From Ilex aquifolium (lineage: Eukaryota; Streptophyta; Magnoliopsida; Aquifoliales; Aquifoliaceae), in assembly GCA_951799425.1 (NCBI GenBank), contig OX637403.1:30544811-30608810 (forward strand): 64,000 bases of DNA, in the 5' to 3' direction. The notes beneath the pieces are model-generated. The model was given only the letters and a program-made list of their open reading frames with translations. It was not told the DNA's origin and did not search any database. This document shows positions 12,355 to 24,341 of this stretch, piece by piece (position 1 is the stretch's first letter; each line of letters opens with the position of its first letter). The translations under genes and the position numbers were made by a program.

Positions 12355-12399
<45 letters not shown>
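12355..12399. repeat. CA microsatellite
   Basis: About 22 uninterrupted AC units; generates spurious Thr-His open frames on both strands. Confidence 0.95.
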
Positions 12400-12403
<4 letters not shown>

Positions 12404-13424
12404 ACAGCCTACCAGAGACAGCTTCACACACAGAATACACACACATGCCTCCCTCTCTCACGCACAGCCCACTCCTCAAACCACCTTCACTTTTTTCTAC
12501 CTTCTTGGAACAAAATTTGTTATTATTTTTTTGTTAGAGTGCTTTATCTTCTAGATAAAATAGCTAGTTGTACTGCAAAAATAAAGTAAAGGTAGATATT
12601 CTCTAGTCATATGGGTGAATCAACACACAAAACACTCACATCGCACAGCGTCCATAAGGTGTTCGATCAAATGCCACAAAGGTCTCAATTTTGGTTTTCA
12701 ATTGCCGAAGCTTATGTGATCCAATTCAATAGTAATTAATTTGTTTGATTTTGATTTCAATTTCAGAATTTACATTAAATTTGATTTTTTGATTCAATTA
12801 TTCCAATTTTTCAAACCACGTGTAGATTCAATCCTCTCCCAATCCTTCTTTTCCTATGGGTGCTACTTTTAAAATTCAATATTTTTGTGTTTACTATTCA
12901 ATATTTTCTTTGAATTCTCACGGTTGTCCTCCAATTCTTCAAGGCCAGAAGACAGGACACTACTGGGCTTCAATGGACAATGAATTGCATGGTTTGTAAT
13001 CACTAATGAACTTATTTTTTGTACATGTTTCATTTCTTTCCACTAAATCATTTGGTGTGATATGTTTTTTTGTGGATCGTCTAGGTTTGGTCACACACCA
13101 GTTTAGGGCTCTAGATATAACATTTATACAGAGAAGTTGAAGTATTATGATGTACGATTGCTTTCACCTTATTAGTTTTTTTTATCAATGGTACGATTGC
13201 TTTCACCTCTTAAGTCCTTTTGTTTTTAATTTTTATGTGATGAATATGCTTTTAGTTTGTATCAAAAAGCCAACGTTGTTCAAATAAAAGTTTAGCAGAT
13301 TTTGAAATTTTTCCCTTAACTTTTACTCTAATTATCTTTTTACCCTTACATTTGTTTTCATATGTTGGTTATTTTCCAAATGACTTCACTAACATTTGTC
13401 ATTGCATGACTCATTTGGAACCGG

Positions 13425-13475
13425 ATATGAAACACTCCCCACCTTACAAAAATTCCGCCCTCGAAATTTTATAGG
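13425..13475 (-). mobile_element. Gypsy-type LTR retrotransposon fossil (PPT/LTR edge)
   Basis: Read on the minus strand, a TCGAGG-type word is followed by a G-rich tract (GTAAGGTGGGGAG) and then TGTTTC, resembling the end of a Ty3/gypsy internal region, polypurine tract and LTR start. This is only a short, old, broken fragment within the CACTA-like element; limits are uncertain. Confidence 0.35.
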
Positions 13476-13552
13476 TATTTTTTTTTCTCGCGAAAGAAAG
13501 TATATCAAAAAATCATTACACAACAAATCTATCATATGAACATTATGGCACA

Positions 13553-13700
13553 AAAATCAGCCACTAAGCCATATATCTGGTGCATAGGCTATATAAATCT
13601 GCCACACGAGTATACATTTGCCACTAAAACAATAATATCCGCTATTCAGACAATAACCATAACTAAAGCATATAAATCCGCCGTTGAGGCAACAACCCAT
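13553..13700. repeat. Degenerate ~21-bp minisatellite
   Basis: About seven imperfect units built on AATCCGCCACTAAGGCAATA. Clear units occur at AATCAGCCACTAAGCCATAT, AATCTGCCACACGAGTATAC and AATCCGCCGTTGAGGCAACA. Confidence 0.6.
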
Positions 13701-15149
13701 GCATGAAAATGTTTCAATTCATTTCTTTTTCTTTATTTTCAATGCATGCATCATCATGGTTTTTATTCTACTCTTGTCTTTACTATAGGATTGTACTGGA
13801 AGAATTAGGTGTGGCAAAATTGGCAGCCTATATTAGGTCCAAAAGTGCTAGTATTCAAACTTTGTTTCTGGTGAGCTGATGTGAAAAAAATTACATTGAT
13901 TTCTTGTCTTATAAATACATGCTTTCATATTTATGGATACTTTATATATAATTTCCATGTTGTAGATGTGTCATGGAACTATGTTATCATTCTAGTATGT
14001 GCTTGACCAATGTAAGATTTTAGTCCCCAGAGTTTTGATGAAAAGGTAATTTGCAATAGTTTATACACTTTTATCTTCTAAACTTATAAGTTTGTGTATT
14101 GTTATTTTATGTGTGTCAAAGGTTTGACAATAGATTACGGAATTGGTAACAAGGTTTCAAGAAGCTCGTGTTTGTGATGTGGGCATATTTTTGTATTTTG
14201 ATTTCTTATGGATGTATTTGATATTTCATATAGTATTTAGTTATTTGAGCAAAGATGAGTATATTGGATGCCAGATTGTTCAAATAGAATAAAATTTCAT
14301 TCAATAAAGTTTTTGGTATTGTGTTTTTGGGGATTGGATGTTTATGATTGTGATACATTTTTGTTTTCGATCATTTTTTGAATAATTAATAACAAAAGGA
14401 CTTTTGGCGATGAATATGTTTTCGTCGTTGAGAGTATCAAATTCTTTTAGCGAAGAAATTTATTCGTTGCCAAAAGGTTTGACCAAAATTTTTTTGGTCT
14501 TTTTTGCGACAACCCTCATTTTATTGCAACAAATGTTTGTATTTTAGCGATGAATAACTTGTCGTCCAAATGTCTATCTTTCGCAACAAATAATTTTTAT
14601 CGCTGAAAAAAGCACTTTTAGTGACGAATTCAACTTTTCCTCGCAAAAAACTTTATCTGACGAGCCTAGCGCGACAACTTAGTGGCAAAAACATTTTGCC
14701 ACAAAAATTTTTTTGCGACGAGTTTTATACTTTTAGCGACGAATAAATTTGCCTTTAAAAATCAAATTTGTTGTAGTTGAAAGGCCAAAAAGTAATTATA
14801 GAGGTAAAATGAGCTAGACTCAAAATTCAGTAGGACTAATGATATTTGATTCGGATCGAGCCAACGATCAAGACTCATCGCTTTGTCATGAACTCTTTCA
14901 ATTTTAGGTCAAATTCCATTGTTTATACCCCAAAACCTCGTTTTTGCCATTTTAAGAAAGATTTAAAAAATTAATAATAAATCTTAGAAAATTTCGAATT
15001 CAGGGCCATTAATTTTGTTAGAGTCCAGACAACACGAGTTTTATGTTAATTAGGAAAATCGTATATTTCTATTTTTGATAATTTTCGTAATGTTAGAAAT
15101 TTTGCTTTAGTAATGAGAACAATTAGGGTTTTACTCATTCTTATTTATA

Positions 15150-15792
15150 TAGGGGTGACAATTTTTAACGCGACATGATAACTTGATACGAACACGACAT
15201 GAATAAATGGGTTTAGGTTGACTATTTTTTGGTACAAACCCGTATATGACACGACCCGTCAACATGAAGTGTTAATGAGTCATGTTTGGGTTCAACTTGT
15301 TTAACCCGAATTGACCCGTCAACACGAAGTTTTTAACTCGAAGGAGATTGATTTGGCCTTTTCGTTGCATGTATGAGTTTTCATGTTCTGATGGCTTGTT
15401 TTTTCCATTACTTCTGATGTTTAATTTGGTTGCGCGATATACGATTAACATATTTAACTAATATTATAGAAATAAAATATTAATTATTTGTAACTGTTTA
15501 TCAAGCACTGACATAATTATTGTATAAAAAAAAATATTATTACTTATTATTATTATTATTATTAGTTTGTAGAAAAAGTATGAGGAGAGATTCAATTAAG
15601 TGAAAATAAAATTTTAGTGTTAAATTTTTTATTCAAAATTTATGTGGGTCAACACGAATACGAACACGAACACGACACGAAAATAAACAGATCAACTCGA
15701 CACGACACGATTAGTTAAATGAGTTGAGTTAGGGTTGACTAATATTCGACACGACACGAACCCGACACAACCCGACTCGATTGCCACCTCTA
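15150..15792. mobile_element. hAT-type non-autonomous element with 8-bp TSD
   Basis: The termini TAGGGGTGACAAT and ATTGCCACCTCTA form an imperfect inverted repeat. They are flanked by a perfect 8-bp direct repeat TATTTATA (15142-15149 and 15793-15800). Both ends carry many CGACACGACACGAACCCG-type subterminal words. A short TTA/TAT repeat lies near 15540. No transposase is encoded. Diverged relatives occur at about 40455-40800 and 58965-59090. Confidence 0.88.
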
Positions 15793-15800
15793 TATTTATA

Positions 15801-15963
15801 TTGCTCTATAGATTATTAATTAAATAATATCATATTTCATTGTTTTTTTTTTCTATTTTCTCTGTGAATTCTTAATTTTTTTTTTGGCTGGATACATAAA
15901 GAATCGTAGTGTTGTTTATTTTCCTTGTTTCGCTGCGTCAATTAAGGAGGTTGTATAGACTAG
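15801..15963. other. AT-rich spacer
   Basis: No recognisable content. Confidence 0.4.
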
Positions 15964-16159
15964 TGGATAGTTCTTGTAGTTGTGAAAGACTTTATTCTGT
16001 GAAACATTAATTCCTCCCGGGCCTAAGTCAAGCAAGGCGTCAACATTGATGTTGCCCTTTTGAAAGTTCAAAAGGCCGCGTATTTGGAAAATGTCAATAA
16101 TTCCAGCTAAGCTTTAATGCATACCAGACTTACAAAAACAGTGAATATACCGATGATAC
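15964..16159. repeat. 195-bp duplicated segment, copy 2
   Basis: Near-identical to 6245-6440. It sits about 1.07 kb before the second subtilase, consistent with an origin in a duplicated subtilase 5' flank. Confidence 0.8.
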
Positions 16160-16164
16160 CGCCT

Positions 16165-16974
16165 AATTATTGGGAGAAAAGTGGGTGAATGAACTTTTTT
16201 TTCAACTCATCAAAATCAGTCATTCTAAAATTTGGAGAAAAAATGAATAAAAAGTTAATTATATGTGTTGAAATATATGTTATTTGTCTATATATTTATT
16301 AATTATATATTATTTATACATTAATTTTATATATAAATATAATAATAAAATATGTATTTATATTTTTTTTTCCAAAAAAAATCATCTTATCAAACAAAAA
16401 AAAAAAATCAATATTTCCTACTTTTCATCCCTCTTACCAAACACAAATGAGGGAAAAAAAAATGATTCCTCCCTTGAAGAACATAAAATGTATTACTCCT
16501 ATTTTTCATTCTTCTATTTTTTCATCCACCCTACCAAACGGACCATTTAACACAAGAACTTAAATCATGGGGTGTTGTTCTTTGAAAACCTAATTTGCAC
16601 GCGCACACATAAATATATTTAACATAAGATTAAAGTTGAACTAATAAATATTCCTTCGAAATATAAAAGATCAATGTTAGTTGGACATAAAATACTGACT
16701 TGATTTATTATTATATTTTTTGGTTAAACGGTCAGGATTATTCGGACCATTTAATTTACGCGCACCTCGACATGATTTGTTGATTTAATCAATTATTGTT
16801 ATAGATTTAATTGTAGGTCTTAATATTTGTTGGACCTACTATCTATTTAATAATTGAAATTGATTAAATCAACCAATCATGTCAATATTTTAAGATAAAA
16901 TAACATATTTTAATATAAAATCATGTTAAGGGATTGAGTATTTTTTTACCAAAAAATCTTTTTCTTCCATTGTC
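16165..16974. other. Upstream region of subtilase 2 with a probable MITE
   Basis: About 16170-16550 has loosely inverted ends (GAAAAGTGGGTGAATGAAC on the left; CATCCACCCTACCAAACGGA on the right) around a very AT-rich core, typical of a small DNA transposon, but I could not define the target duplication. About 16560-16970 holds nothing recognisable. Confidence 0.4.
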
Positions 16975-17227
16975 AAGTTGACGTGGTGTGGTCAGAGTCG
17001 TTAGAAAGTTGGGGTGGTGTACCGCGTAAGGAGTCATGACCCTTTGAACAAGTTCTTCCAAAACTCATCATACGGCATATACCAGAGATTGTAAACTTAA
17101 AATAATAGGATCAACACTATAAATATCAGTCTCCAAAACGCAAACTCCTCAACAAAACATCAGTTTTATGTGCTCTGTTCAATCTACCAACTCAAAGCAG
17201 TAATCATTCTCTAGTTCTTCAACATTA
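16975..17227 (+). promoter_or_regulatory. Subtilase 2 proximal promoter and 5' UTR
   Basis: A TATA box, TATAAATA, lies at 17118-17125, 110 bp before the ATG, in the same sequence context as that of subtilase 1. Homology to 7928-8201 covers most of this block, including AAGTTGACGTGGTGTGGTC and CCGCGTAAGGAG. Confidence 0.75.
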
Positions 17228-19489
17228 ATGGCGAAGAAATGGTCTGGACTACTGTCAAACATGGCTTTCATGTTTGTTCTCGCTCTGTTTCACACGCTAA
17301 GTTTCGGTTCATTGGCGGCATCGACGACTTATATGGTGGGGCAAAGCAGTCTACAAACTTACATTGTTCATGTCAAATTGCCCGACAACCAAGTTCTCAC
17401 TAATTTCGAAGACTTGGAAAGTTGGTATCAGTCATTTTTGCCCGCAACCACTGCAAGCTCAAACGAAGCGCCGCACATAATTTACTCGTACCGTAATGTG
17501 GCCACCGGATTTGCGGCTAGACTGTCCCCAGCGGATGTGAAAGCCATGGAAAAGAAGGATGGCTTCTTGGCCGCCCAGCCCCAAGAATTATTTTCTTTGC
17601 ATACAACTCACACTCCGAACTTCTTGGGGTTGTACCAAAATTTGGGCTTTTGGGATAGCTCAAATTATGGTAAAGGTGTGATTATTGGAGTCTTGGATAC
17701 TGGAATACATCCTAGCCATCCTTCATTCAACGATGATGGAATGCCACCTCCGCCTGCTAAATGGAAGGGAAAGTGCGAACTCAATGGCACTTTTACATGT
17801 AATAACAAGCTCATCGGTGTAAGGAATTTTCTTAGTGGATCAACTAAGATAGCCATCGACGAAGATGGACATGGCACACACACGGCAGGCACAGCTGCTG
17901 GAAACTTTGTGAAAGGTGCCAATGTGTTTGGCAATGCCAATGGCACTGCAGTTGGCATTGCGCCTCTTGCTCACTTAGCTATTTACAAAGTATGTGACGT
18001 TCGTTGTGGTGGCAGTGACATATTGGCTGCAATGGACGCTGCTATTGAGGATGGTGTTGATGTGCTTTCCCTCTCCCTTGGTGGATTGTCCCGTCCTTTC
18101 TACGATGACAATATCGCAGTTGGTGCATTTAGTGCAATGCGAAGTGGCATTTTTGTGAGTTGTTCGGCTGGTAATCAAGGTCCACTTAGCTCATCATTAT
18201 CGAATGAGGCCCCATGGATTCTCACTGTTGGTGCAAGCACTATTGATAGAAGCATAAGGGCAACTGCAATGCTAGGAAACAATGAGGAATTCAACGGTGA
18301 ATCAGTTTTTCAGCCTAAAGATTTCCCTTCAACGTTGTTGTCACTGATCTACCCAGGAATGAATGGTAACCACAGAGCTGGATTCTGCATTGCAGGATCA
18401 TTGAACAACAGTGATGTCCAAGGGAAAATAGTGTTATGTGAGGTTGGAGGTGGGGTATCAAATATTGCCAAAGGAAAAACAGTGAAGAATGCTGGTGGTG
18501 CCGCAATGATTCTCATGAACCTAGAGTCCAGGGGCTACAGTATATTAGCTGAAGCTCATGTCCTTCCTGCGACACATGTGAGTTATGCTGACGGATTAAA
18601 GATCAAGTCCTATATAAATTCGACATCAAGGCCACTGGCTACAATCTTATTCAAAGGAACTATTATTGGAGCTAATAATGCTCCAATGGTTTCTTCCTTC
18701 TCTTCCAGAGGCCCTAGCCAAGCAAGCCCGGGAATTCTGAAGCCAGACATTATCGGCCCCGGTGTGAACATTCTTGCAGCATGGCCTTTCTCTGTGGAAA
18801 ACAACACTGATACGAATTTGATGTTTAACATAATCTCGGGTACTTCCATGTCATGTCCTCATCTCAGTGGCATCGCAGCTTTGCTCAAAAGCTCACACCC
18901 TGATTGGTCTCCTGCTGCCATCAAGTCTGCCATCATGACTACTGCTGATCAGCTAAACCTTGATAATAAGCCCATTGTTGATCAAAGGTTGATTCCAGCT
19001 GACTTTTTTGCAACTGGTGCAGGCCATGTAAATCCATCAAGAGCAAATGATCCAGGGCTTGTTTACGACATCAATCCTGATGATTACATACCTTACTTAT
19101 GCAGCTTGAATTATACAAACCAACAGATTGGCATAATCACACAACAAAGGGTGAATTGTTCAACAGAATCCAAAATTACTGAAGCACAACTAAACTATCC
19201 TTCATTTGTTATCACACTTGGGTCTACAAACCAGACATATACCAGGATGGCAACTAATGTTGGCGACGCTACTTCATCTTACGCTGTTGAGATTGTTCTA
19301 CCTCCAGGAGTTGATGTGATTGTTGAGCCCTCTAGGCTGGACTTCTCAGAGATTAACCAGAAGTTGACATATCAAGTTTCATTCAGCAAATCAGCCGCAG
19401 GCGTGAATTTCGCATATGTTCAAGGATCCCTAAAATGGAGTTCTGCCAAACACGTTGTTAGAAGCCCAATTTCTGTTATGTTCGAGTAA
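17228..19489 (+). CDS. Subtilisin-like serine protease (SBT1-type), subtilase 2
   Basis: Intact intronless subtilase of 753 aa, a close paralogue of subtilase 1. Signal peptide about 1-31 (hydrophobic 13-30), I9 propeptide about 44-127, catalytic Asp157 (GVLDTGI), His215 (EDGHGTHTA), oxyanion Asn316 (SCSAGN) and Ser540 (GTSMSCPH). The PA insertion covers about 355-487 and the Fn3-like end about 652-753. Compared with subtilase 1 it has a 10-residue longer N-terminus and is 3 residues shorter in the PA region. The RTVTNV motif is RMATNV here, a mild change. Expected to be secreted and self-processed; substrate unknown. The start is the first ATG downstream of the TATA box. All catalytic residues are present, so it is probably functional. 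Confidence 0.95.
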   Translation: MAKKWSGLLSNMAFMFVLALFHTLSFGSLAASTTYMVGQSSLQTYIVHVKLPDNQVLTNFEDLESWYQSFLPATTASSNEAPHIIYSYRNVATGFAARLSPADVKAMEKKDGFLAAQPQELFSLHTTHTPNFLGLYQNLGFWDSSNYGKGVIIGVLDTGIHPSHPSFNDDGMPPPPAKWKGKCELNGTFTCNNKLIGVRNFLSGSTKIAIDEDGHGTHTAGTAAGNFVKGANVFGNANGTAVGIAPLAHLAIYKVCDVRCGGSDILAAMDAAIEDGVDVLSLSLGGLSRPFYDDNIAVGAFSAMRSGIFVSCSAGNQGPLSSSLSNEAPWILTVGASTIDRSIRATAMLGNNEEFNGESVFQPKDFPSTLLSLIYPGMNGNHRAGFCIAGSLNNSDVQGKIVLCEVGGGVSNIAKGKTVKNAGGAAMILMNLESRGYSILAEAHVLPATHVSYADGLKIKSYINSTSRPLATILFKGTIIGANNAPMVSSFSSRGPSQASPGILKPDIIGPGVNILAAWPFSVENNTDTNLMFNIISGTSMSCPHLSGIAALLKSSHPDWSPAAIKSAIMTTADQLNLDNKPIVDQRLIPADFFATGAGHVNPSRANDPGLVYDINPDDYIPYLCSLNYTNQQIGIITQQRVNCSTESKITEAQLNYPSFVITLGSTNQTYTRMATNVGDATSSYAVEIVLPPGVDVIVEPSRLDFSEINQKLTYQVSFSKSAAGVNFAYVQGSLKWSSAKHVVRSPISVMFE

Positions 19490-20390
19490 ACAAGAGGTGG
19501 CTCATGCCTACAGTTCTAGCAGCATGTAGCCTTGAATTTTCCATACCCTAATTTTCTTGATTCTGATTTTTGTTTTGTTGTGAACTGTTTTGGGCTACAT
19601 ATTTTTTCATAAATGATCACAATGAAAGTTCTATTTTATTTTATTTTTTAAATTTGAGCTTTATATTCTTCAAATTTATCACATTTTTTGGAATTTCAAT
19701 AACTTTGTCACCTTAAGTCACTTACATCCCGTTAAAATTCTGAAAATGAAAAGAAAAATTTATCGGATGATATGAACTAAAAAAAAAGTTAAACTTGATG
19801 AGAAACTCGAGCCAAATCGTAGTATTGGCACGAGATGATATTGGCCAATTCGGTGAACCAAACAGAGAAGTTTTCGGATGGCTCGGCCAAATCATTTCAA
19901 GAAGTAAAATTTATAAGTAATGTGAAATGATATCAATTCGAAAGAAGTCAAATTAGATACAATTCGACAAACTCGTATCCGTATCCGTATTGATCAATAA
20001 TTTGCACCTTGCACCAAGGAGATTGCTTACACTCCCATAAAAGATTCGACATTTGGTATGTGGCCATATCAATCTATAATACATAAGTCCTAATAATTTC
20101 AAAACTCTCAAACATGTAGTTCAATAAATAAAAGTGATTTTTTTCACTAAAGTCCAGTTAGGATCCATCTCATAGTGGTCCATGGATCACAACTTTCCCT
20201 GGTGTGGGTTGGCACTTGGCCCCCATGAGTACCGACCATTGACTGGTCGATGTTGCCGACCATTACTCTAGTAGGTTGTACCAAGATATTTTCGTTAGAT
20301 CTTTTTTAACTTGCATTATCTTGCAGTTGTTTGACTTCTTTCCACCAGATTTTATATTAGTAACTGAACTTACAAATGTTAGAAGAAATT
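19490..20390. other. Subtilase 2 3' flank and intergenic DNA
   Basis: 3' UTR, then AT-rich DNA. No gene or repeat boundary recognised. Confidence 0.5.
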
Positions 20391-21600
20391 ACGTGAATAT
20401 TGTATTAGATAAATAATTATGTTACACTTTTTTCTAATAGCTTAAGTTTTTAGGGTAGATGGTTATTTAACATAGTATCAGAGATGAACCACCCAAAGAG
20501 GGGCCACACGTGAGGGGGAGTATTAGATAAATACTTATGTTACGTCATTCTCTAACCCTGTATTCGAATCTCGCCGCCATCCTAATTATTAAAAGAGTTT
20601 CTAGGTGCTAGGCCCAAAATCTAGTCTGTACAACACGTGAGGGATCGTGTTGAAGTATAAATATTTAAATTACATACTCTCCAATAAATTAAACTTTTAG
20701 AATAGATGGTTATTTAACATATTACACATTTTATGATTCCTGCCAAGATAAAGGCATCGTTTGTAATCTAAGCTCTCCATTGTGAATGTATAGCTAGTGC
20801 AGTGAACAATCCAAAAATAAAATATCTAAGATTAAAAATACAAAATTTACGTGGTTCAATATAGAAATTTTATCTATGTCCACAAGAGAACAGTAGCTTC
20901 ACTATATATCAAAATCTCCAAAGGATTATAACCTATTTATAACTACCAGTTAATAACCATAATTTTGATCCAATTTGATGATGCTCAAATTGGTTTTATA
21001 TATCACTTGTCAAGTAATTAATGCAGTAAATAAATAAGGCGACACAAGCAAAACATAATTTAAGTGGTTCGATCAAAGTGAACTACTCTATTGTTAAGGG
21101 CTAAGATAGCTTGGGTGTTTTATTGCTTCCAGGAGTGTTGGGTGCTCAAGTATGAATAACAGACGAGATAGAAGATGTGAGAGATGCCCTCCATGTGTAG
21201 GCGGGGCTTACAATTTATAAACAGCTCCTAACAAATTGAGGCGTCTTATCAATAACAGAAAGGTTGATTTGGTGGAGTGAGCGCAATTCTCGCAACAGAT
21301 GAGACAGTTGTAGAAAGGGCGTGGAGATCTCCTCAAGACTTGGTCTCAGGATGGCGTGACAGACCTCCTCACTCCAGGATGACATGAATGATGATCTCTG
21401 ATGGCGTTACTGACTCCTTGATTTTAGGATTGCATGGCTCTCGAGGCTTTGGTGAGCTTGACTAGATATGTGTCTCTTCTGGGCCGGACCCACTGAAATT
21501 TATCTGGGTTGGGCTCACTATCTGAGTTGGGCCTGATCTGGGCAGAGACCATTATCTAATTTAGGCCTGGGCTGGGCCCATCACAACTAATAAACAAAGT
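20390..21600. mobile_element. LTR-retrotransposon-like fossil region
   Basis: Two similar segments (about 20395-20480 and 20640-20730) share ATAGATGGTTATTTAACA-type sequence. The first is followed by a word resembling a tRNA-Met primer-binding site (TAGTATCAGAG) and a G-rich tract, as seen at LTR edges. About 20820-21600 is non-coding, with the TTTACGTGGTTC-like words often present in plant LTRs. No protein-coding domain is visible. It looks old, broken and composite; family uncertain. Confidence 0.3.
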
Positions 21601-22033
21601 CCCGAAAAATCATAGTAATACTCTTCTACCATATATATATTAAAAATTTCCAATATACCCTCTGCTTATCAAAGGGGCTATGTCTCCTGCACCCTAAATC
21701 TATTATTTGATCCCAACAATCGACAGTAGATATCGCTGATGGGCAATGGACATTACTTCACTCTGCTACGCTCTAGCCACCTAATGAATATAAATCACCT
21801 AGTACTATTCCAACAAACTCTACTAAGTAAACCTCACTTGCAAAAGATGGAAAAGTTGTGATAGAATGCTTTCTCTACTAGAAATTGTTTGTTGCCTCGT
21901 TGGAAATTTGCTGACTACAAGTAAGTAATCTGTTGCCTTGTTGAAGTTGTCTCCTCACTAATCTTTTGTCTTGTTGAAGATTTCACCTTGTTTATCTGTT
22001 GCCTTGGACACAATACCCTTAAACAAACAGAAA

Positions 22034-22253
22034 ATTAAGCAAATGGTTAGTTCAAATGATAACAGGGACGAGCTGTAAATTTCGACGTCCTGAATTCATA
22101 TCTTGGCAACCCCTTGGGGCCAAGTTTTAAGGGATTTATCCCTCATGAATATCCTAATCCGGGCATGGATGACCTGTCTTTGATCGGACCAGATAAAAAA
22201 TTAGTCGAAATACGCGTAAACTGACCCGAACACTGACCGTTGAACTAAAAAAA
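22034..22253 (+). mobile_element. Au-like SINE
   Basis: A 5' part with ATGGTTAGTTCAAATGATAA and GAATTCATATCTTGG resembles tRNA A/B boxes. The 3' part reads TTAGTCGAAATACGCG then TGACCCGAACACTGACCGTT and ends in an A run, the conserved tail I associate with the Au SINE family of angiosperms. A second copy is at 57575-57790. Confidence 0.6.
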
Positions 22254-24240
22254 AAATGAAACAAAGGAAAGAAGGATTCGTTTCGCTGCCTAAAATTAGA
22301 CTTCGTCCTCGGATAGTTTAATTTCTAATCTAAGTTTTTATTTTTTCAGGAACAGAAAATTTCATCATCCGAATCAAAGTTGAGGTCTCACGTTGCATAA
22401 CATATTCCACATTCTAACGGGCCTTCAACGACTCAAGCTCATGACCAAAAAACAAAAAAAAAGGACTCAAGCTCACGATGTGTCACATGGATAACTCGTA
22501 TTGTATGTAGGCCGGGTCGTACCAAAAGACTAACAAGCCAATGGCCTCTTAACCATCCCTCATAAGGACAGTTGATTTAGTTTGTCCCAACATATTAATA
22601 AGAGTTTTTCGTTCAAAAAATAATAAGAATTTGCATTTGGAACAATGTAAAACCGATTCAATAGTTCAAGACCAAAATGAGATGACGATTTAATTTAGGG
22701 ATAAAGTGTAATTAACCCAAAAAAAAATTACAAAATGAGACTAATGGGTCTTCCAAATTTCCATCGACCAAAATAACGCGCAAAAATTGAGAAATAAGGC
22801 AACGTTGGAAAGGGTGGTTTGCGAGGTATTGTAAGTAATATAGCGAAATGTTAAAATTAATACTAACTATTTTTTTGGATTTAACTTGACTCCAAAAAAT
22901 TATAACTAAATTTACAAGAAATATAATTTTCGATATGATACTTTTTTGGTACTTTAGTTCCACTCTTTTCTTTTGTAAAATAACGATGGTAAATCACAAA
23001 GGCAAGGGACCCAAAGAATATTTTGAAAGAGAAATGTTATTTGGATTTAAAAATTTGATCTAATTTATTGACCTAATGATGTGATTTTAGTGAAATCATT
23101 GGATCAACGTTAAGTTTTAATGTTTGATGAGATTTATAATTAATATAAAGATAATAGTAAATTAAATTAATAAATTATGTCACAATAACATTCTTCATTT
23201 CGGAAGAAACACGACAAAGAGACCCCATTTTGGGAAGTCAACTTTTTGTTGAAGCTTTGGACTTTCCGTTGCAAATCTTAGCTAGACCCCTCCCTCTATT
23301 CCAAATACAATATCAATCTCGTTCCTACCAATGTTTTAGTCTCATTAGGTGGTCAATGAAGTTTCTTATGCTTCATAGGAGGGGGGAAAAAAAACAAGAC
23401 ATTGTCCAAGGGCATTTCTTGTCTCATGTTCCTCTTCCAAGTAAAGGATTCACAGAAATGAACCTGAGGGTGACTTAACAATCTGGGCTACTGGATTGTA
23501 GGTAACTCTTTTGTCTTTGTTTATGGTTGTGCTGTTGGTGATAATTTTCATTTTTGAAAACTCATATTAATCCTTGAATAGGCAACGGTGTAAATATTTT
23601 GACGGTTGTCAATATATCATGTAATTATTTCTAAGACCTTTCTTGGACTGAATCATAATCACTGAGTATTGCAAGAAGTGAAAAATTGTGATAACATAAA
23701 AGTACATATAGTTTGGAATTGATTTAGGACGGTGTATGAAATTAAATTCAATATTTTAAGTGACAATCCGTACCATGGACCTATCCGGAATTAACAAAAT
23801 GGAAATCCAAACCTTGACATGGCATGAATTTCTTGACATCTTCAGGTACCTACAAGTTTGAGTTTTTCCTTGTCAATGTTATCCAGTCAAATGACTAAGT
23901 TAATCTAGAGGCCTATGTGACTGTTTGTGGGTTTTATCTGTTCAGAAACACCTTTTGACAATCCCTATCTAAGGTGGGTTTAGCTCATAGATGACCCAGT
24001 TAAACCATTAGGGAAAGGCAGGCCAACACTAATGTATTCCAATGAATTATATTAAGGGTGCATTAAAAATGCCGTAAACATAAAATAACACAACAACTAG
24101 CTTAGAATTAATCGCAATTTTGTTCCTAACGCATAGATTAGCGGCATTTCCAAGTCCCAATCCAATCAACATCTTCAACTTGCTCCGAGCCGGCCATCTT
24201 TGCATCCAACACTCACTTAATTTCTCCCTCCAACTATCTC
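22254..24240. other. Intergenic upstream of subtilase 3
   Basis: AT-rich. A short segment at about 23030-23190 resembles one at 27710-27790, suggesting another dispersed MITE. The open frame at 23230-23478 has no recognisable domain. No gene called. Confidence 0.45.
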
Positions 24241-24341
24241 TCTCTCTCTCTCTGTGGAATATGTAGTATATATACCTCGTGTGGTGGTTGTTCTAAAGCA
24301 AGGCAAAAACATATTCTAGTTCTGCAATCAAGGAGAACAAG
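24241..24341 (+). promoter_or_regulatory. Subtilase 3 core promoter
   Basis: A TATA-like TATATATA at 24267-24274, 75 bp before the ATG, preceded by a CT tract at 24235-24253. Unlike subtilases 1 and 2, this flank is not obviously homologous to theirs. Confidence 0.55.

Larger units (their letters stand above)
11600..14779. mobile_element. CACTA-like (En/Spm-type) transposon remnant
   Basis: Both edges (about 11610-11990 and 14395-14775) are packed with variants of GCGACGAAT / TTTTAGCGACGA / GGCAACAAA in both orientations, like the subterminal repeats of plant CACTA elements. The right end reads AAATTTGTTGTAGTTG, close to the canonical TTGTAGTG terminus. I could not locate an exact left terminus or the 3-bp target duplication, so limits are approximate. 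There is no transposase ORF. The interior holds microsatellites, exon-like pieces and an LTR-type fragment. Confidence 0.6.

Noticed and set aside
12158-12589. Thr-His, Val-Cys and Arg-Glu repeat peptides on both strands
   Set aside because: Products of CA and CT microsatellites.
13553-13700. Possible CRISPR-like array
   Set aside because: The units are degenerate and contiguous without unique spacers, and the DNA is plant nuclear.
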